NCBI RefSeq assembly: GCF_014224355.1
Contig: NZ_VNWP01000005.1
Location: 1-64,000 of the forward strand
Direction: 5' to 3'
Origin: Synechococcus sp. BSA11S
Lineage (GTDB): Bacteria; Cyanobacteriota; Cyanobacteriia; PCC-6307; Cyanobiaceae
DNA length: 64,000 nucleotides
Shown here: piece after piece, positions 8,583-17,922 of the stretch
How the letters are laid out: the number at the start of each line of letters is the position of its first letter
How positions within the stretch are numbered: position 1 is the stretch's first letter
Translations under genes and position numbers: made by a program
Notes under the pieces: model-generated
Told to the model about the DNA's origin: nothing
What the model saw: the letters and a program-made list of their open reading frames with translations, nothing else
Databases searched by the model: none

Positions 8583-10105
8583 CGAACTTCGGGAACGAAT
8601 CCGCTCACGAAGGCTTTGATGTAAGCGATCTCCCTGTCGATCATTGCATCGCTGAGTCCCGGGTAGGTACCCAGGAAAAGGGCCTGATTCATCAACTGAT
8701 CGGCGCCTGGCAGTTCGCTCACCGCCAGGCGCAGGGCCTCGGGGCGGTCGTGGCGCAGCTGCACGAACACCGGCTGCCGCAGCAGGTTGCCACCGAACAG
8801 CATGCGTGTGCCCACGCCGGCATCGGCCAGGTGGCGGCCCAGGTCGGAGCTGCTGAACGGAGCTTCGGGGCGCACTAGCAGCAGGAATCCGAACCAGCTG
8901 CAGTCGGTGGAGGCGCCGCTGGAATCCCACTGGAAGCTGCCGCTGGCCGCATCGAACCCGGTGGCGTGGGTGGGCAGGCAGAAGCGGAACAGATGGCTCA
9001 GCGGATCAAGGCCCCGGCGCAACCGCAGCCAGTTGCGCTTGCGCGCCTCGATGAACTCCGGCAGCCGCCGGATCTGTACCCGACCGATCGCCGCCTGGGG
9101 GTCGAGAGGTTTGAGATTGTAGCCCAGATGGGAATAGATGTACTTGTGGTCATAACCCTGAGGCAATTCCCCCAGCTGCCAGTCGTAGCGCTTGCCGCAG
9201 GTGTTGTCCTTGCCGCTGGGGCACCAGCAGTCGCGCCCCCAGTCGCGAAAGCTTTCAACAATCCGTCGCAGCAGGCCGCTGCGCGTGATGTTCACCGCAC
9301 CGCCTTCGCCCATCGTGAGGTGGTGGGGCGGATAGAAGCTCTGGGTGCTCAGGTCGCCCCAGGTGCCGGTCCAGCGGATCACCCGGTTGGGACCGGCGTC
9401 GAGGCCAGGGCTGTTCTCGCTGAACCCCAGCGCTTCGGCCTGGGCCCGGGGCATGGCGTAGCTGCAGCCGAGGGCGTCGCAGTTGTCTTCCACCAGCCAG
9501 AGCTGGTGCTCCTGGCAGAACGCCAGCACCGCACCCAGATCAAAGGGATTACCGAGGGCGTGGGCCGCCATCACCGCCTTGGTCCTGCCTGGGGTGTAGG
9601 CCTGGCCCAGCTGGCTGACCAGCAGGTTGCCGGTGCAGGGGTCGTTGTCGATGAAGACCGGGATGCAGCCGTTCTGCAGGATCGGCGTGACGGTGGTAGG
9701 AAAGCCGGCCGCGCAGGTGATCACCTCATCACCGGGCTGCAGGCGCCGTTCGGCGGGCAGCAGTGGGGAGGTCAGGGCCGAAAGCGCCAGCAGGTTGGCG
9801 GAGGAGCCGGAGTTCACGGCCAGGCAAGCCTTCACCCCCAGAAAGGCCGCCAGTTCCTTCTGGAAGGCCTCACCCTCGGCGCCGAGGGTGAGCCAGAAAT
9901 CCAGCGTGCTGCCCACCGCTGCTTCGACTTCGTCCTCGGTAAACACCCGGCCCGCGTAGGGAATGGCGCCCCGTTCGGGATCAAAGGCGGTCCGCTCGGA
10001 ATCCCAGCCCGGTCGGAAGGCCCGGTGGGCGTGTCGGGCATACTGACGGGTGAGCCGCAGAATGTCCTGCTTGAGGTCGTCCAGTTGGGCGAAGCTCGGC
10101 GGCAT
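8579..10105 (-). CDS. rfbH: CDP-4-keto-6-deoxyglucose-3-dehydrase (E1, RfbH-type)
   Basis: PMP/[2Fe-2S] enzyme that removes the 3-hydroxyl of CDP-4-keto-6-deoxy-D-glucose on the way to 3,6-dideoxyhexoses. It has the DegT/AHBA aminotransferase fold, but the usual PLP-binding Lys is replaced by His in SFYPPHHLTMGEGG (H262). The iron-sulfur ligands are visible as C214, C293, C295 and C303 (DWGRDCWCPSGKDNTCGKRY), with the exact CxCx7C spacing of Yersinia E1. The segment between the first Cys and the His is longer than in E1. I prefer the ATG at 10105 (508 aa); a TTG at 10141 would add 12 residues. An E3-type reductase is normally needed, and none is in this window. Confidence 0.93.
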   Translation of the reverse strand: MPPSFAQLDDLKQDILRLTRQYARHAHRAFRPGWDSERTAFDPERGAIPYAGRVFTEDEVEAAVGSTLDFWLTLGAEGEAFQKELAAFLGVKACLAVNSGSSANLLALSALTSPLLPAERRLQPGDEVITCAAGFPTTVTPILQNGCIPVFIDNDPCTGNLLVSQLGQAYTPGRTKAVMAAHALGNPFDLGAVLAFCQEHQLWLVEDNCDALGCSYAMPRAQAEALGFSENSPGLDAGPNRVIRWTGTWGDLSTQSFYPPHHLTMGEGGAVNITRSGLLRRIVESFRDWGRDCWCPSGKDNTCGKRYDWQLGELPQGYDHKYIYSHLGYNLKPLDPQAAIGRVQIRRLPEFIEARKRNWLRLRRGLDPLSHLFRFCLPTHATGFDAASGSFQWDSSGASTDCSWFGFLLLVRPEAPFSSSDLGRHLADAGVGTRMLFGGNLLRQPVFVQLRHDRPEALRLAVSELPGADQLMNQALFLGTYPGLSDAMIDREIAYIKAFVSGFVPEVR

Positions 10106-10171
10106 TTCGTTGCCGGTGGGCGTGTCGCTGCTGGAAGGCAAAGTGCTGCGGCGGCAGGCAAGGGCAACCTA

Positions 10172-11308
10172 TCAGGAGCCCAGATAGGATTCGATCTGCT
10201 CCAGGCACAGGGCCCGGCACGATTCGCCCTGTTTGAAGCGCAGGTACCAGCCCGCGGTTTGGGCCACCGTGTCTGCGAAGTTCCAGCGCGGCATCCAGCC
10301 CAGGCGATGGAAGGCACGGTCGGTGCTCAGATCCAGGCGTGAGGCCTCGTGGCGGGCCTGGGGATCGGAATGGTCCTCCCAGCGACCGGGCCAGTGCTGC
10401 AGGAGACCCTCCACCAGATTGCAAACGGGCTGGTTGGACTGGCGATCGGGTCCGAAGTTAAAGGCGGTGTCGAGGCGAGAGCCCTGCTCCGGCCTGGAAG
10501 CGATTCCGACGCCTTCTGCCTGGCCCTGCAGCCGCTCCGCCAACAACAGGTAGCCGCCAAGGGGCTCAAGCACGTGCTGCCAGGGCCGGGTGGCGGTGGG
10601 GGAGCGCACTGCAATCGGGCGCTCGGCGATCAAGGCGCGGATGGCGTCGGGGACAATACGGTCCTCAGCCCAGTCGCCTCCGCCAATCACGTTGCCGGCC
10701 CGGGCCGAGGCGATCCGCAGACCGGGACACTGGTGGGGCGCCTTGCCGCAGAAGCTGGAGCGCCAGCTGGCGATGGCCAGTTCGGCCGCTCCCTTGCTGC
10801 TGCTGTAGGGGTCGTGGCCGCCGAGCGGATCCTCCTCGCGGTATCCGAAGTCCCACTCCCGGTTGTCGTATACCTTGTCCGTGGTGATCATCACCGCCAC
10901 ACAAGGCTGGTCGAGCTGGCGCAGGGCCTCAAGCACGTGACAGGTGCCGATAACGTTGGTGGACCAGGTGAGCAGCGGTTCCTGGTAACTGCGCTGGACC
11001 AGCGGCTGGGCGGCCAGATGGAACACCACCTCGGGGCGGAAGGCCCTCAGCCGGGCACACAGCAGCGCCAGGTCGGCCAGGTCGCCGCGTTGATCGTGCT
11101 CCAGCGCGTCCTCCAAACCCAGTTCGGTGAAAAGGGGCTGCATGGGGCCTCCCACCGGGGGCTCCGGATCCAGCGCATAGCCCTCCACCACTGCCCCCCA
11201 GTGGAGCAGCCAGAGCACCAACCAGCTGCCCTTGAAACCAGTGTGTCCGCTCAACCAGACCCGCCGGCCGCGCCAGAAGTCGGGGGTCCAGGAGGGGCTG
11301 ATCACCAT
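10172..11308 (-). CDS. rfbG: CDP-glucose 4,6-dehydratase
   Basis: Extended SDR that converts CDP-D-glucose to CDP-4-keto-6-deoxy-D-glucose, the second step of CDP-3,6-dideoxyhexose synthesis. The nucleotide-binding site is [15 protein letters not shown], which has the HTGFKG signature of this subfamily. [24 protein letters not shown] and the catalytic [10 protein letters not shown] (YxxxK) follow, and WAEDRIVPD and [14 protein letters not shown] are also diagnostic. The ATG at 11308 overlaps the end of rfbF by 7 bp; a GTG at 11317 is an alternative. Gene order rfbF-rfbG-rfbH matches the classical cassette of enteric O-antigen loci. Confidence 0.95.
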   Translation of the reverse strand: MVISPSWTPDFWRGRRVWLSGHTGFKGSWLVLWLLHWGAVVEGYALDPEPPVGGPMQPLFTELGLEDALEHDQRGDLADLALLCARLRAFRPEVVFHLAAQPLVQRSYQEPLLTWSTNVIGTCHVLEALRQLDQPCVAVMITTDKVYDNREWDFGYREEDPLGGHDPYSSSKGAAELAIASWRSSFCGKAPHQCPGLRIASARAGNVIGGGDWAEDRIVPDAIRALIAERPIAVRSPTATRPWQHVLEPLGGYLLLAERLQGQAEGVGIASRPEQGSRLDTAFNFGPDRQSNQPVCNLVEGLLQHWPGRWEDHSDPQARHEASRLDLSTDRAFHRLGWMPRWNFADTVAQTAGWYLRFKQGESCRALCLEQIESYLGS

Positions 11309-12069
11309 GTTTTCCACGGGGCCGTGCCCTCCTGCCAGAGACGTTCGAGCAGTTCCTTGTCCCGCAGGGTGTCCATGGCCTGCCAGAAACCGTGATGTTG
11401 AAAGGCGTTGAGTTGGTGGCGAGCTGCGATCTGGGGCAGGCAGTCGCGCTCCCAGACATCGTCGTCGCCACTGATGGCGCTGAGCACCTCCGGCTCGAGC
11501 ACAAAGAAACCACCGTTGATCCAGCCCCCATCCCCTTGTGGCTTCTCCTCAAAAGACAGCACACGGCCGCGCTCAAAGGCAATTGAGCCGAAGCGTCCAG
11601 GAGGCTGCACAGCGGTGAGGGTGGCCCAACGGCCCTCCTGGCGGTGGAAATCGATCAAGGCCGTGATGTCGACGTCGGCAAGGCCATCGCCATATGTGAA
11701 GCAAAAACTACCGTCGTTGAGATAATTGGCCACCCGCTTGAGTCGTCCACCAGTCAGAGTGGAATCACCCGTATCCACCAAGGTTACACGCCAAGGCTCA
11801 GCGTTTTGCTGGTGCACCTCCATGCTGTTTGTAGCCATGTCAAAAGTGACATCACTACTATGAAGAAAATAATTAGCAAAATACTCCTTTATCACATAAC
11901 CCTTGTAACCGCAGCAGACAATAAAATCATTGATTCCATGCTGCGAATAGACTTTGAAAATATGCCAGAGGATAGGTCTGCCGCCAATCTCCACCATGGG
12001 CTTCGGCTTCAGGTGAGTTTCTTCGCTGATGCGGGTTCCAAGCCCGCCAGCCAGTATCACCGCTTTCAT
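11302..12069 (-). CDS. rfbF: Glucose-1-phosphate cytidylyltransferase
   Basis: Nucleotidyltransferase of 255 aa that makes CDP-glucose from glucose-1-phosphate and CTP, committing carbon to the CDP-deoxysugar pathway. The N-terminal signature is [20 protein letters not shown], with [17 protein letters not shown] after it; [11 protein letters not shown] is the metal-binding region. The gene lies 3 bp after wzm and overlaps rfbG. Base composition changes inside the gene: the first part (plus-strand 11,821-11,940) is about 35% GC, while the last part (11,401-11,520) is about 62%. That suggests a recombination junction within or beside the gene. Confidence 0.95.
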   Translation of the reverse strand: MKAVILAGGLGTRISEETHLKPKPMVEIGGRPILWHIFKVYSQHGINDFIVCCGYKGYVIKEYFANYFLHSSDVTFDMATNSMEVHQQNAEPWRVTLVDTGDSTLTGGRLKRVANYLNDGSFCFTYGDGLADVDITALIDFHRQEGRWATLTAVQPPGRFGSIAFERGRVLSFEEKPQGDGGWINGGFFVLEPEVLSAISGDDDVWERDCLPQIAARHQLNAFQHHGFWQAMDTLRDKELLERLWQEGTAPWKTW

Positions 12070-12072
12070 ACC

Positions 12073-12900
12073 TCAGATCCAAAGGGGAAGACGATAGCGG
12101 AGTCGCCTCAACGCCCACACCGCCAGCATAACTCCCAGCCCATTGATGACGAGCGACATTACTTCGCTCCCCAGCTGCAGCCGCCCATCGATCAAAGCAT
12201 TCCTTAGAGGCGCAAGCGCCTGGTAGAAAGGATTGAAGTCGGCAAGCAAGCCAAGACGGCCTAGCCCCTCCCGCTTGTAGAGAATCGGAGAAACCAAAAA
12301 AAGAAGCTGCAGGATAATAGGCATGAGTTGGGCGAAATCCTTGAATCTTGCCCCAAGCAGGGCCATCAACACAAGGATCCAGAACGCGAATAGCGACAGA
12401 TTTAGCATCGGCAGCCAGATGAAGCGGACTGCATTGAGCAGGAGTGCGGGATCCAAAAAGGCAAAGGCCACCAGAATCACCACGAAGGCCTGGGCAAAGG
12501 TTTGTAGCTGGAACGCCCATTCCTCCAGACAGTAAAAAATACTCGGTAGTGCATTGTTCACCAACTGGTCACGGCGTTGCATGAACAACGTGCTGCCAGC
12601 CACTGACGTCATACTGATCAGACCCCAGATCGTGATCCCTAATCCGAGATAGATGATGTAGCGAATGGGGTCCTGCACATTTAAAACCGTGCCATAGACT
12701 ACCCCAAGAACCCCTACGCTGAGGAGGTTGCTGAGCCCCATCCAGAAGCTGCCAAGGGTTGTACGGCTAAACCGAGCCAGGGTTCGCAACCAAGCGCTGT
12801 ACCACCAGGCCCGTGCCGTTCGAAACGCAAAGAAAAGGCCCTGACCCGTGGCCGGATTGGCTTCCCGCAGGCCCATGTCCCCAGGGATTGGTGTCTGCAT
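12073..12900 (-). CDS. wzm: ABC-2 type polysaccharide exporter permease
   Basis: Inner-membrane permease of 275 aa of the Wzm/KpsM type, which with the adjacent ATPase exports a lipid-linked polysaccharide to the periplasm. Several hydrophobic helices are visible: LLSVGVLGVVYGTVL, YIIYLGLGITIWGLISM, FVVILVAFAFLD, LFAFWILVLMALLGA, LLFLVSPILYK and LVINGLGVMLAVWAL. The DPIRYIIYLGLG segment and the motif around FNPFYQALAPLRNAL are family features. It lies 3 bp after wzt and 3 bp before rfbF, so it is part of the same transcription unit as the sugar genes. Confidence 0.92.
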   Translation of the reverse strand: MQTPIPGDMGLREANPATGQGLFFAFRTARAWWYSAWLRTLARFSRTTLGSFWMGLSNLLSVGVLGVVYGTVLNVQDPIRYIIYLGLGITIWGLISMTSVAGSTLFMQRRDQLVNNALPSIFYCLEEWAFQLQTFAQAFVVILVAFAFLDPALLLNAVRFIWLPMLNLSLFAFWILVLMALLGARFKDFAQLMPIILQLLFLVSPILYKREGLGRLGLLADFNPFYQALAPLRNALIDGRLQLGSEVMSLVINGLGVMLAVWALRRLRYRLPLWI

Positions 12901-12903
12901 CGC

Positions 12904-13710
12904 TCAGCCTGGCCTCTGGGTGTAGGCCTCAATCGCCTGGTCCAGAGGACCATCGAACACCAGGTGGCCGTGACTGAGCACCAGTCCGCGGCTGCAGAAC
13001 TGTGCGAGAAGATCGTTGGAGTGGGACGCGAGGATCAAGGTGCCTACCTCCCCCAGAAAGCGGGTGAGCTGGTGCTTGGCCCTGGAGAGAAACCACTGGT
13101 CACCGGCGCCAATCCCTTCATCGAGAGCGAGGGCCTCGTGGCGAAAGGCGGTGAGGAGGCCGAACTGAAGGCGGGTGCGCATGCCATCGCTGTAGGTGCG
13201 GATCGGCAGATTGATGAAATCAGCCAGTTCGGTGAACGCGGTGAGTTCTTCAAGAAAGCAGCTGAATCCCTCGATCGTGTTGCGATTGAGCAGGTAGTGA
13301 GCCTTGGCGGCGTGGCGGCCGCTGAGATCAGTGTCGACCCAGAAACTCTTGTTGATCAGCGGCACCACCTGCTCATAACGACGAATGCGTCCGCTACTGG
13401 GTCGGTACACATCGGAGAGAAGGCGCAGCAGGGTGGATTTACCCGCTCCGTTGTGGCCCAGCAGCGCCACCCGCTCACCCTTGTGGATCGTGAAGCTGAG
13501 GTCGTTGAGGGCGCGAACCGACACTCCACCACTCTTACCGCGGTTGAGCAGCCCTCCGGTTAGGCCACCCACCAGTGCCGCCTTGAGAGAACGGCTGCCG
13601 ACGCCCTCCACGGGAATGTCAAGGCAGACCCCGTCCAGCTCAACCAGCGGCTGATCGTTGATGGCAGCAGGGGACCGCTGGTCGACAGGGATAGTCACCA
13701 TGTCACTCAT
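12904..13710 (-). CDS. wzt: ABC polysaccharide exporter ATPase
   Basis: Nucleotide-binding subunit (268 aa) partnering the Wzm-type permease. Walker A is GHNGAGKST at about residues 85-93, the signature motif is YSDGM at 173-177, Walker B is ALALDEG at about 193-199, and the H-loop is in LILASHS. The protein stops soon after the ATPase core, so it lacks the C-terminal carbohydrate-recognition domain of O8/O9-type Wzt. Export is therefore more like the KpsT or O-antigen types that do not read a terminal cap. The ATG overlaps the ribH stop by 4 bp (ATGA), placing the exporter under a housekeeping gene. Confidence 0.92.
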   Translation of the reverse strand: MSDMVTIPVDQRSPAAINDQPLVELDGVCLDIPVEGVGSRSLKAALVGGLTGGLLNRGKSGGVSVRALNDLSFTIHKGERVALLGHNGAGKSTLLRLLSDVYRPSSGRIRRYEQVVPLINKSFWVDTDLSGRHAAKAHYLLNRNTIEGFSCFLEELTAFTELADFINLPIRTYSDGMRTRLQFGLLTAFRHEALALDEGIGAGDQWFLSRAKHQLTRFLGEVGTLILASHSNDLLAQFCSRGLVLSHGHLVFDGPLDQAIEAYTQRPG

Positions 13711-14198
13711 AGGGCAGCCACGGGAGGCAACACCTGCATCAGGCTGCCCATCTCCAGGGCCTGCAGGGCATAGCTCCAGCCCAGGTTGCTCTTGATGCCG
13801 GCCCGCTCGAGGGCCTGCTGCATGGTGTCGGTGGTGAGCACACCGAAGATCACCGGCACGCCGGTGCTGCGGGAGACCGCCGCCACCCCCTTGCTCACCT
13901 CGGCGCAGACGTAGTCGAAGTGGGGGGTGTCGCCCTTGATCACGGCCCCGAGGGTGATCAGCACCTGGTAGCGGCCCGTGGCCGCCAGGCGCTGGGCCAC
14001 CAGGGGAATCTCGAAGCTGCCGGGCACCCAGGCCAGATCCAGCTGCTCGCTGCCGGGGCCGGTGTCGATGCCGTGGCGCGAGAGGCCATCCAGGCAGGCG
14101 CTGAGCAGCTTGGCGGTGACCAGGTCGTTGAAACGACCGACCACGATGCCGATGCGCAGGCCGCTGACGTCGGTGAAGCGACCTTCAAAAACGGTCAA
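13707..14198 (-). CDS. ribH: 6,7-dimethyl-8-ribityllumazine synthase
   Basis: Penultimate enzyme of riboflavin synthesis; it condenses 5-amino-6-ribitylaminouracil with 3,4-dihydroxybutanone 4-phosphate and forms icosahedral or pentameric shells. The 163-aa protein shows [33 protein letters not shown], the [15 protein letters not shown] motif with the catalytic His, and [17 protein letters not shown]. The C-terminal [20 protein letters not shown] is of the cyanobacterial type. The start appears to be TTG at 14198, five bases after the psbZ stop. No in-frame ATG is better placed. Confidence 0.96.
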   Translation of the reverse strand: MTVFEGRFTDVSGLRIGIVVGRFNDLVTAKLLSACLDGLSRHGIDTGPGSEQLDLAWVPGSFEIPLVAQRLAATGRYQVLITLGAVIKGDTPHFDYVCAEVSKGVAAVSRSTGVPVIFGVLTTDTMQQALERAGIKSNLGWSYALQALEMGSLMQVLPPVAAL

Positions 14199-14203
14199 TG
14201 GAC

Positions 14204-14392
14204 TCAGACCACGAAATAGCTCATGCCCCAGTTGAGCAGCACCAGGGCCACCCAGGCGGCACCGCCCAGCAGAATCAGACGGTTGGAGCGGCCGCTGTCG
14301 TCGGTGCTGGCGTAGAGCACCGGGACTGCCACCACAAGGGCAAACGACATCACCACCAGGGCCAGAACGGTGAGGGTGTTGAGGATCTGCAT
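14204..14392 (-). CDS. psbZ: Photosystem II reaction centre protein Z
   Basis: Small thylakoid protein of 62 aa with two transmembrane helices ([22 protein letters not shown] and [20 protein letters not shown], each read as a hydrophobic run) joined by a polar loop, [10 protein letters not shown]. It sits at the periphery of photosystem II and stabilises antenna-core contacts. Length and the MSF...VPVLYAS and [10 protein letters not shown] elements match PsbZ (formerly Ycf9). The ATG at 14392 is internal to longer open readings and gives the exact family length. It is the first gene of a minus-strand unit leading into ribH and then the glycan island. Confidence 0.95.
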   Translation of the reverse strand: MQILNTLTVLALVVMSFALVVAVPVLYASTDDSGRSNRLILLGGAAWVALVLLNWGMSYFVV

Positions 14393-14544
14393 GGTTGGGA
14401 GGTCGGGGTGCGCGGTCCCTGGCTCACGGGCCTGGGCAGGCAGTGGCTGGATTCTCCCATGGGGCTTCCGGGATTTCCTGGCCCGCCCCGGCCATCCTTC
14501 ACAAGTTGTGGGAGCCGCCCGGGAAGCTGACCGCGCGGCCCTCC

Positions 14545-14550
14545 TACGAT
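14545..14550 (+). promoter_or_regulatory. Possible -10 element for mutS
   Basis: TACGAT lies 13 bases before the GTG start of mutS in the divergent psbZ-mutS gap, a plausible -10 box giving a very short leader. No convincing -35 element was seen. Confidence 0.25.
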
Positions 14551-14563
14551 CGCCCCAGCCCCT

Positions 14564-17308
14564 GTGCACGCCGTGGCCGCGCCGCCGGACGAACAGCTCT
14601 CGCTGGTGGCCGCCCTGGGCCTGGAGGCCCCGACAGCCGCCTCAGGCAGCCTTGCCGGCGAGAGCGACGACGACGCGCTGGTGGCGGAGGCCGCCGCCCG
14701 GCCCCGGCGCCGTCCGGCCAGGCAGGCCGCTCCCAGGGAGGACGGCGCCGGGACCGCCGAGGAGGACGGGGAGTCCAGCGACTCGGCGGAGCCCACGGAG
14801 CCACTGCCCCCCTGGCACCACCACGGCCTGGTGGATCCCGAGGCGCTGCCGCCGGTGCTGCGCCACTACGTGGAGCTGAAGCTGGCCCACCCCGAGAGGG
14901 TGCTGCTCTACCGCCTCGGCGACTTCTACGAGTGCTTCTTCGAGGACGCCATCCGCGTGTCGCGGCTGCTGGAGCTCACCCTCACCGGCAAGGAGGGGGG
15001 CAAGCGGATCGGGCGGGTGCCGATGGCCGGCATCCCCCACCACGCCGCCGAGCGCTACTGCGCTGAGCTGGTGCGCCGCGGCCTTGCCGTGGCCCTCTGC
15101 GACCAGCTGGAGAGCACCCCGGCCCCGGGCGCCCTGCTGCGGCGGGGAATCACCCGCGTGCTCACCCCCGGCACCGTGCTGGAGGAGGGAATGCTGGCGG
15201 CCCGCCGCAACAACTGGCTGGCGGCCGTGGTGCTGGAGCAGGGCCAGTGGGGGCTGGCGGTGGCTGACGTGAGCACCGGCGACTTCCAGCTGATCCAGGG
15301 CCACGGCAGCGATCAGCTGCACCAGGACCTCCTGCAGCGGCAGCCGGCCGAGCTGCTCTGGCCCACGCTCGAGCCGGGCGAGCCGGCCTGGGCACCGGAG
15401 TCGATCCAGCGCACGCCGCTGCCGCTCACCCCCTTCACCCTGCCGGAGGCGCGCCGCACCCTGCTGGAGCGCTACGGGCTGGCCAGCCTCGAGGGCCTTG
15501 GTCTTGGCGAGGCGCCCCTGGCCCTGAGGGCCGCCGGCGGTCTGGTGCGCTACCTCGATGACACCCAGCCCGCCACGGACGACCCGGCTGCCGCCACCAC
15601 CGCCGGCCGCATCCCCCTGGATCGGCCCACCCTCCGCCAGCGCAGCGATCAGCTGGTGCTCGATGCCCAGACCCGCCGCAACCTGGAGATCACCCAGCCC
15701 CAGCGGGACGGACAGTTTCAGGGGTCGCTGCTCTGGGCCCTGGATCGCACCATGACCGCCATGGGCGCCCGGGCGCTGCGCCGCTGGCTGGAGGCCCCGC
15801 TGATGGATCTCGAGGCGATCGAGCGGCGCCAGGAGGGCATCGGAGTGCTGGTGCAGGAGCGCAGCCTGCGCCTGGCCCTGCGCCGGCTGCTGCGGCCCAT
15901 GGGCGACCTGGAGCGGCTGGCGGGCCGCGCCGGAGCGGGCAGCGCCTCCGCCCGCGACCTGGTGGCCCTCGCCGATGGGCTGGAGCGCCTGCCCCGCCTC
16001 GCCGCCCTGCTGGATCCCGTGGCCGCGGCCGCCTTCGGACCCCTGCGGCAGGCCGATCCGGAGCTGGAGCAGCTGGCGGCCCTGGTGCGCCACACGCTGG
16101 GGGACGCGCCTCCGCTCAGCCTCAGCGAGGGGGGGCTGATCCACGATGGAGTCGACGACCGCCTCGATGGGCTGCGCAACCGGCTCGACGACCAGAATCA
16201 ATGGCTGGCCGCCCAGGAACAGGAGGAGCGCCGCCTCAGCGGCATCCCCGCCCTGCGGCTGCAGTTCCACCGCAGCTTCGGCTACTTCCTCTCGGTGAGC
16301 CGGGCCAGGGCCGCCCGGGTGCCCGAGCACTGGATCCGGCGTCAGACCCTGGCCAACGAGGAGCGCTTCGTCACGCCCGAGCTCAAGGCCCGCGAGGGTC
16401 GCATCCTGCAGCTGCGGGCCCGGGCGGCCCAGCGGGAATACGAGCTGTTCAACCAGCTGCGCCAGCAGGTGGGGGAGCTGGCCGCACCGATCCGCCGGGC
16501 CGCCCGGCATGTCGCCGGCCTCGACGCCCTGGCCTCCCTGGCGGAGGTGGCGGCCTGCTTCGGCTACTGCCGCCCCCAGCTGGAGCACAGCCGCTGCCTG
16601 GAGGTGGAGGCGGGACGGCACCCGGTGGTGGAGCAACTGCTGGTGGAGGAGTCGTTCAGCGCCAACGACCTGCACCTGGGCGAGCAGGGGCGCCCCGACC
16701 TGGTGGTGCTCACCGGGCCGAACGCCAGCGGCAAGAGCTGCTACCTGCGCCAGAACGGGTTGCTGCAGCTGATGGCCCAGATCGGCAGCTGGATCCCGGC
16801 CCGATCGGCGCGCCTCGGCCTGGCCGATCGCATCTTCACCCGGGTGGGGGCCGTCGATGATCTGGCCAGCGGGCAGTCCACCTTCATGGTGGAGATGGCC
16901 GAAACCGCCAACATCCTGCACCACGCCACCGACCGCTCCCTGGTGCTGCTCGATGAGATCGGCCGCGGCACCGCCACCTTCGATGGCCTCTCGATCGCCT
17001 GGGCCGTGGCGGAACATCTGGCGGCCGGGCTGCGGGCCCGGGCGGTGTTCGCCACCCATTACCACGAGCTCAACGAACTGGCCTCGCTGCTGCCGGGCGT
17101 CGCCAACTATCAGGTGCTGGTGGAGGAAACGGGCGACCGCCTGCTCTTTCTGCATCAGGTGCGTCCGGGCGGCGCCAGCCGCAGTTACGGCATCGAGGCG
17201 GCCCGGCTGGCGGGCGTGCCCCCCCAGGTGGTGCAGCGGGCCCGCCAGGTGCTGGGGAGGATCGAGGCCAACAGCCACGTGGCCGTGGGGCTTCAGGCCG
17301 CGGCCTGA
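14564..17308 (+). CDS. mutS: DNA mismatch repair protein MutS
   Basis: Mismatch-recognition ATPase of 914 aa. A disordered, Ala/Arg/Glu-rich N-terminal extension of about 90 residues precedes the usual MutS start ([20 protein letters not shown]). The mismatch-reading loop is [12 protein letters not shown], with the Phe-Tyr-Glu motif. The lever/clamp region carries [12 protein letters not shown], Walker A is GPNASGKS at about residues 718-725, and Walker B is [16 protein letters not shown] at about 792. The GTG start at 14564 is the only good in-frame candidate close upstream. The 3' end overlaps convergent cobH by 16 bp. GC is very high; one 60-base line of the gene is about 80% GC. Confidence 0.97.
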   Translation: MHAVAAPPDEQLSLVAALGLEAPTAASGSLAGESDDDALVAEAAARPRRRPARQAAPREDGAGTAEEDGESSDSAEPTEPLPPWHHHGLVDPEALPPVLRHYVELKLAHPERVLLYRLGDFYECFFEDAIRVSRLLELTLTGKEGGKRIGRVPMAGIPHHAAERYCAELVRRGLAVALCDQLESTPAPGALLRRGITRVLTPGTVLEEGMLAARRNNWLAAVVLEQGQWGLAVADVSTGDFQLIQGHGSDQLHQDLLQRQPAELLWPTLEPGEPAWAPESIQRTPLPLTPFTLPEARRTLLERYGLASLEGLGLGEAPLALRAAGGLVRYLDDTQPATDDPAAATTAGRIPLDRPTLRQRSDQLVLDAQTRRNLEITQPQRDGQFQGSLLWALDRTMTAMGARALRRWLEAPLMDLEAIERRQEGIGVLVQERSLRLALRRLLRPMGDLERLAGRAGAGSASARDLVALADGLERLPRLAALLDPVAAAAFGPLRQADPELEQLAALVRHTLGDAPPLSLSEGGLIHDGVDDRLDGLRNRLDDQNQWLAAQEQEERRLSGIPALRLQFHRSFGYFLSVSRARAARVPEHWIRRQTLANEERFVTPELKAREGRILQLRARAAQREYELFNQLRQQVGELAAPIRRAARHVAGLDALASLAEVAACFGYCRPQLEHSRCLEVEAGRHPVVEQLLVEESFSANDLHLGEQGRPDLVVLTGPNASGKSCYLRQNGLLQLMAQIGSWIPARSARLGLADRIFTRVGAVDDLASGQSTFMVEMAETANILHHATDRSLVLLDEIGRGTATFDGLSIAWAVAEHLAAGLRARAVFATHYHELNELASLLPGVANYQVLVEETGDRLLFLHQVRPGGASRSYGIEAARLAGVPPQVVQRARQVLGRIEANSHVAVGLQAAA

Positions 17309-17922
17309 TCCAGCCAGGCCCGGCGCAGCAGGGCGTTGCAGCAGGCCGCCACCAGGCCCGCACCACCCCTGCTCCCCTCGAGCCGGATCTGGGGCAGATC
17401 GCTGGCAGCCAGCCGCCGCTTGCTCTCCGCCACCCCCACGAAGCCCACCGGCATGCCGATCACCAGGGCCGGCCGCAGCGGGCCGCCGGCCTGATCGAGC
17501 AGGCGCTCCAGGGCGGTGGGGGCACTGCCGATCAGCACCACCGCCCCGGGGCAGGCCGCCAGGGCCGCCGCCATGCCCTCGGCCGTGCGGGTGCCGCCGG
17601 GCGGCGCCACATCCGGCGCCCACTCCAGGATGCTGCGCACCGGGTTGGCGAAGGTGCGCCCGGCCATCGGCGACACGGCCGCGGCCGCCATGGCCGTGTC
17701 GGTGAGGATCACCGCCCCCGCGGCCAGGGCCTCCTGTCCCCGTGCGCAGGCGCCGGCGCTGAAACGGAGATCGGCGGCGATGGTGAGGTCGCCACTGCTG
17801 TGCACCAGGCGCTCCAGCACCTCCTGCTCGACGGGATCCAGGCCGGTGGGCCCGAGCCACTGGCGGATGCGCCGCACACTTTCAGTGAAGATCGGATGAT
17901 CCAGATCCACGCCGGGCCCCAT
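17293..17922 (-). CDS. cobH: Precorrin-8X methylmutase
   Basis: Cobalamin-pathway enzyme (CobH/CbiC) that moves the C11 methyl group to C12 to make hydrogenobyrinic or cobyrinic acid. The 209-aa protein shows [16 protein letters not shown] at the start, the catalytic His in [11 protein letters not shown] (about residue 41), and [12 protein letters not shown]-type and [14 protein letters not shown] segments typical of the family. The start codon lies on a CATG shared with divergent holA, and the 3' end overlaps mutS by 16 bp. Another cobalamin gene, cbiD, occurs 33 kb away, so the pathway is dispersed. Confidence 0.95.
   Translation of the reverse strand: MGPGVDLDHPIFTESVRRIRQWLGPTGLDPVEQEVLERLVHSSGDLTIAADLRFSAGACARGQEALAAGAVILTDTAMAAAAVSPMAGRTFANPVRSILEWAPDVAPPGGTRTAEGMAAALAACPGAVVLIGSAPTALERLLDQAGGPLRPALVIGMPVGFVGVAESKRRLAASDLPQIRLEGSRGGAGLVAACCNALLRRAWLDQAAA

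Noticed and set aside
789-17860. Very long open frames opposite high-GC genes, for example a frame of over 1000 codons opposite mutS
   Set aside because: They are low-complexity (Gly/His/Gln/Ala) shadows caused by high GC and lack any domain signal.
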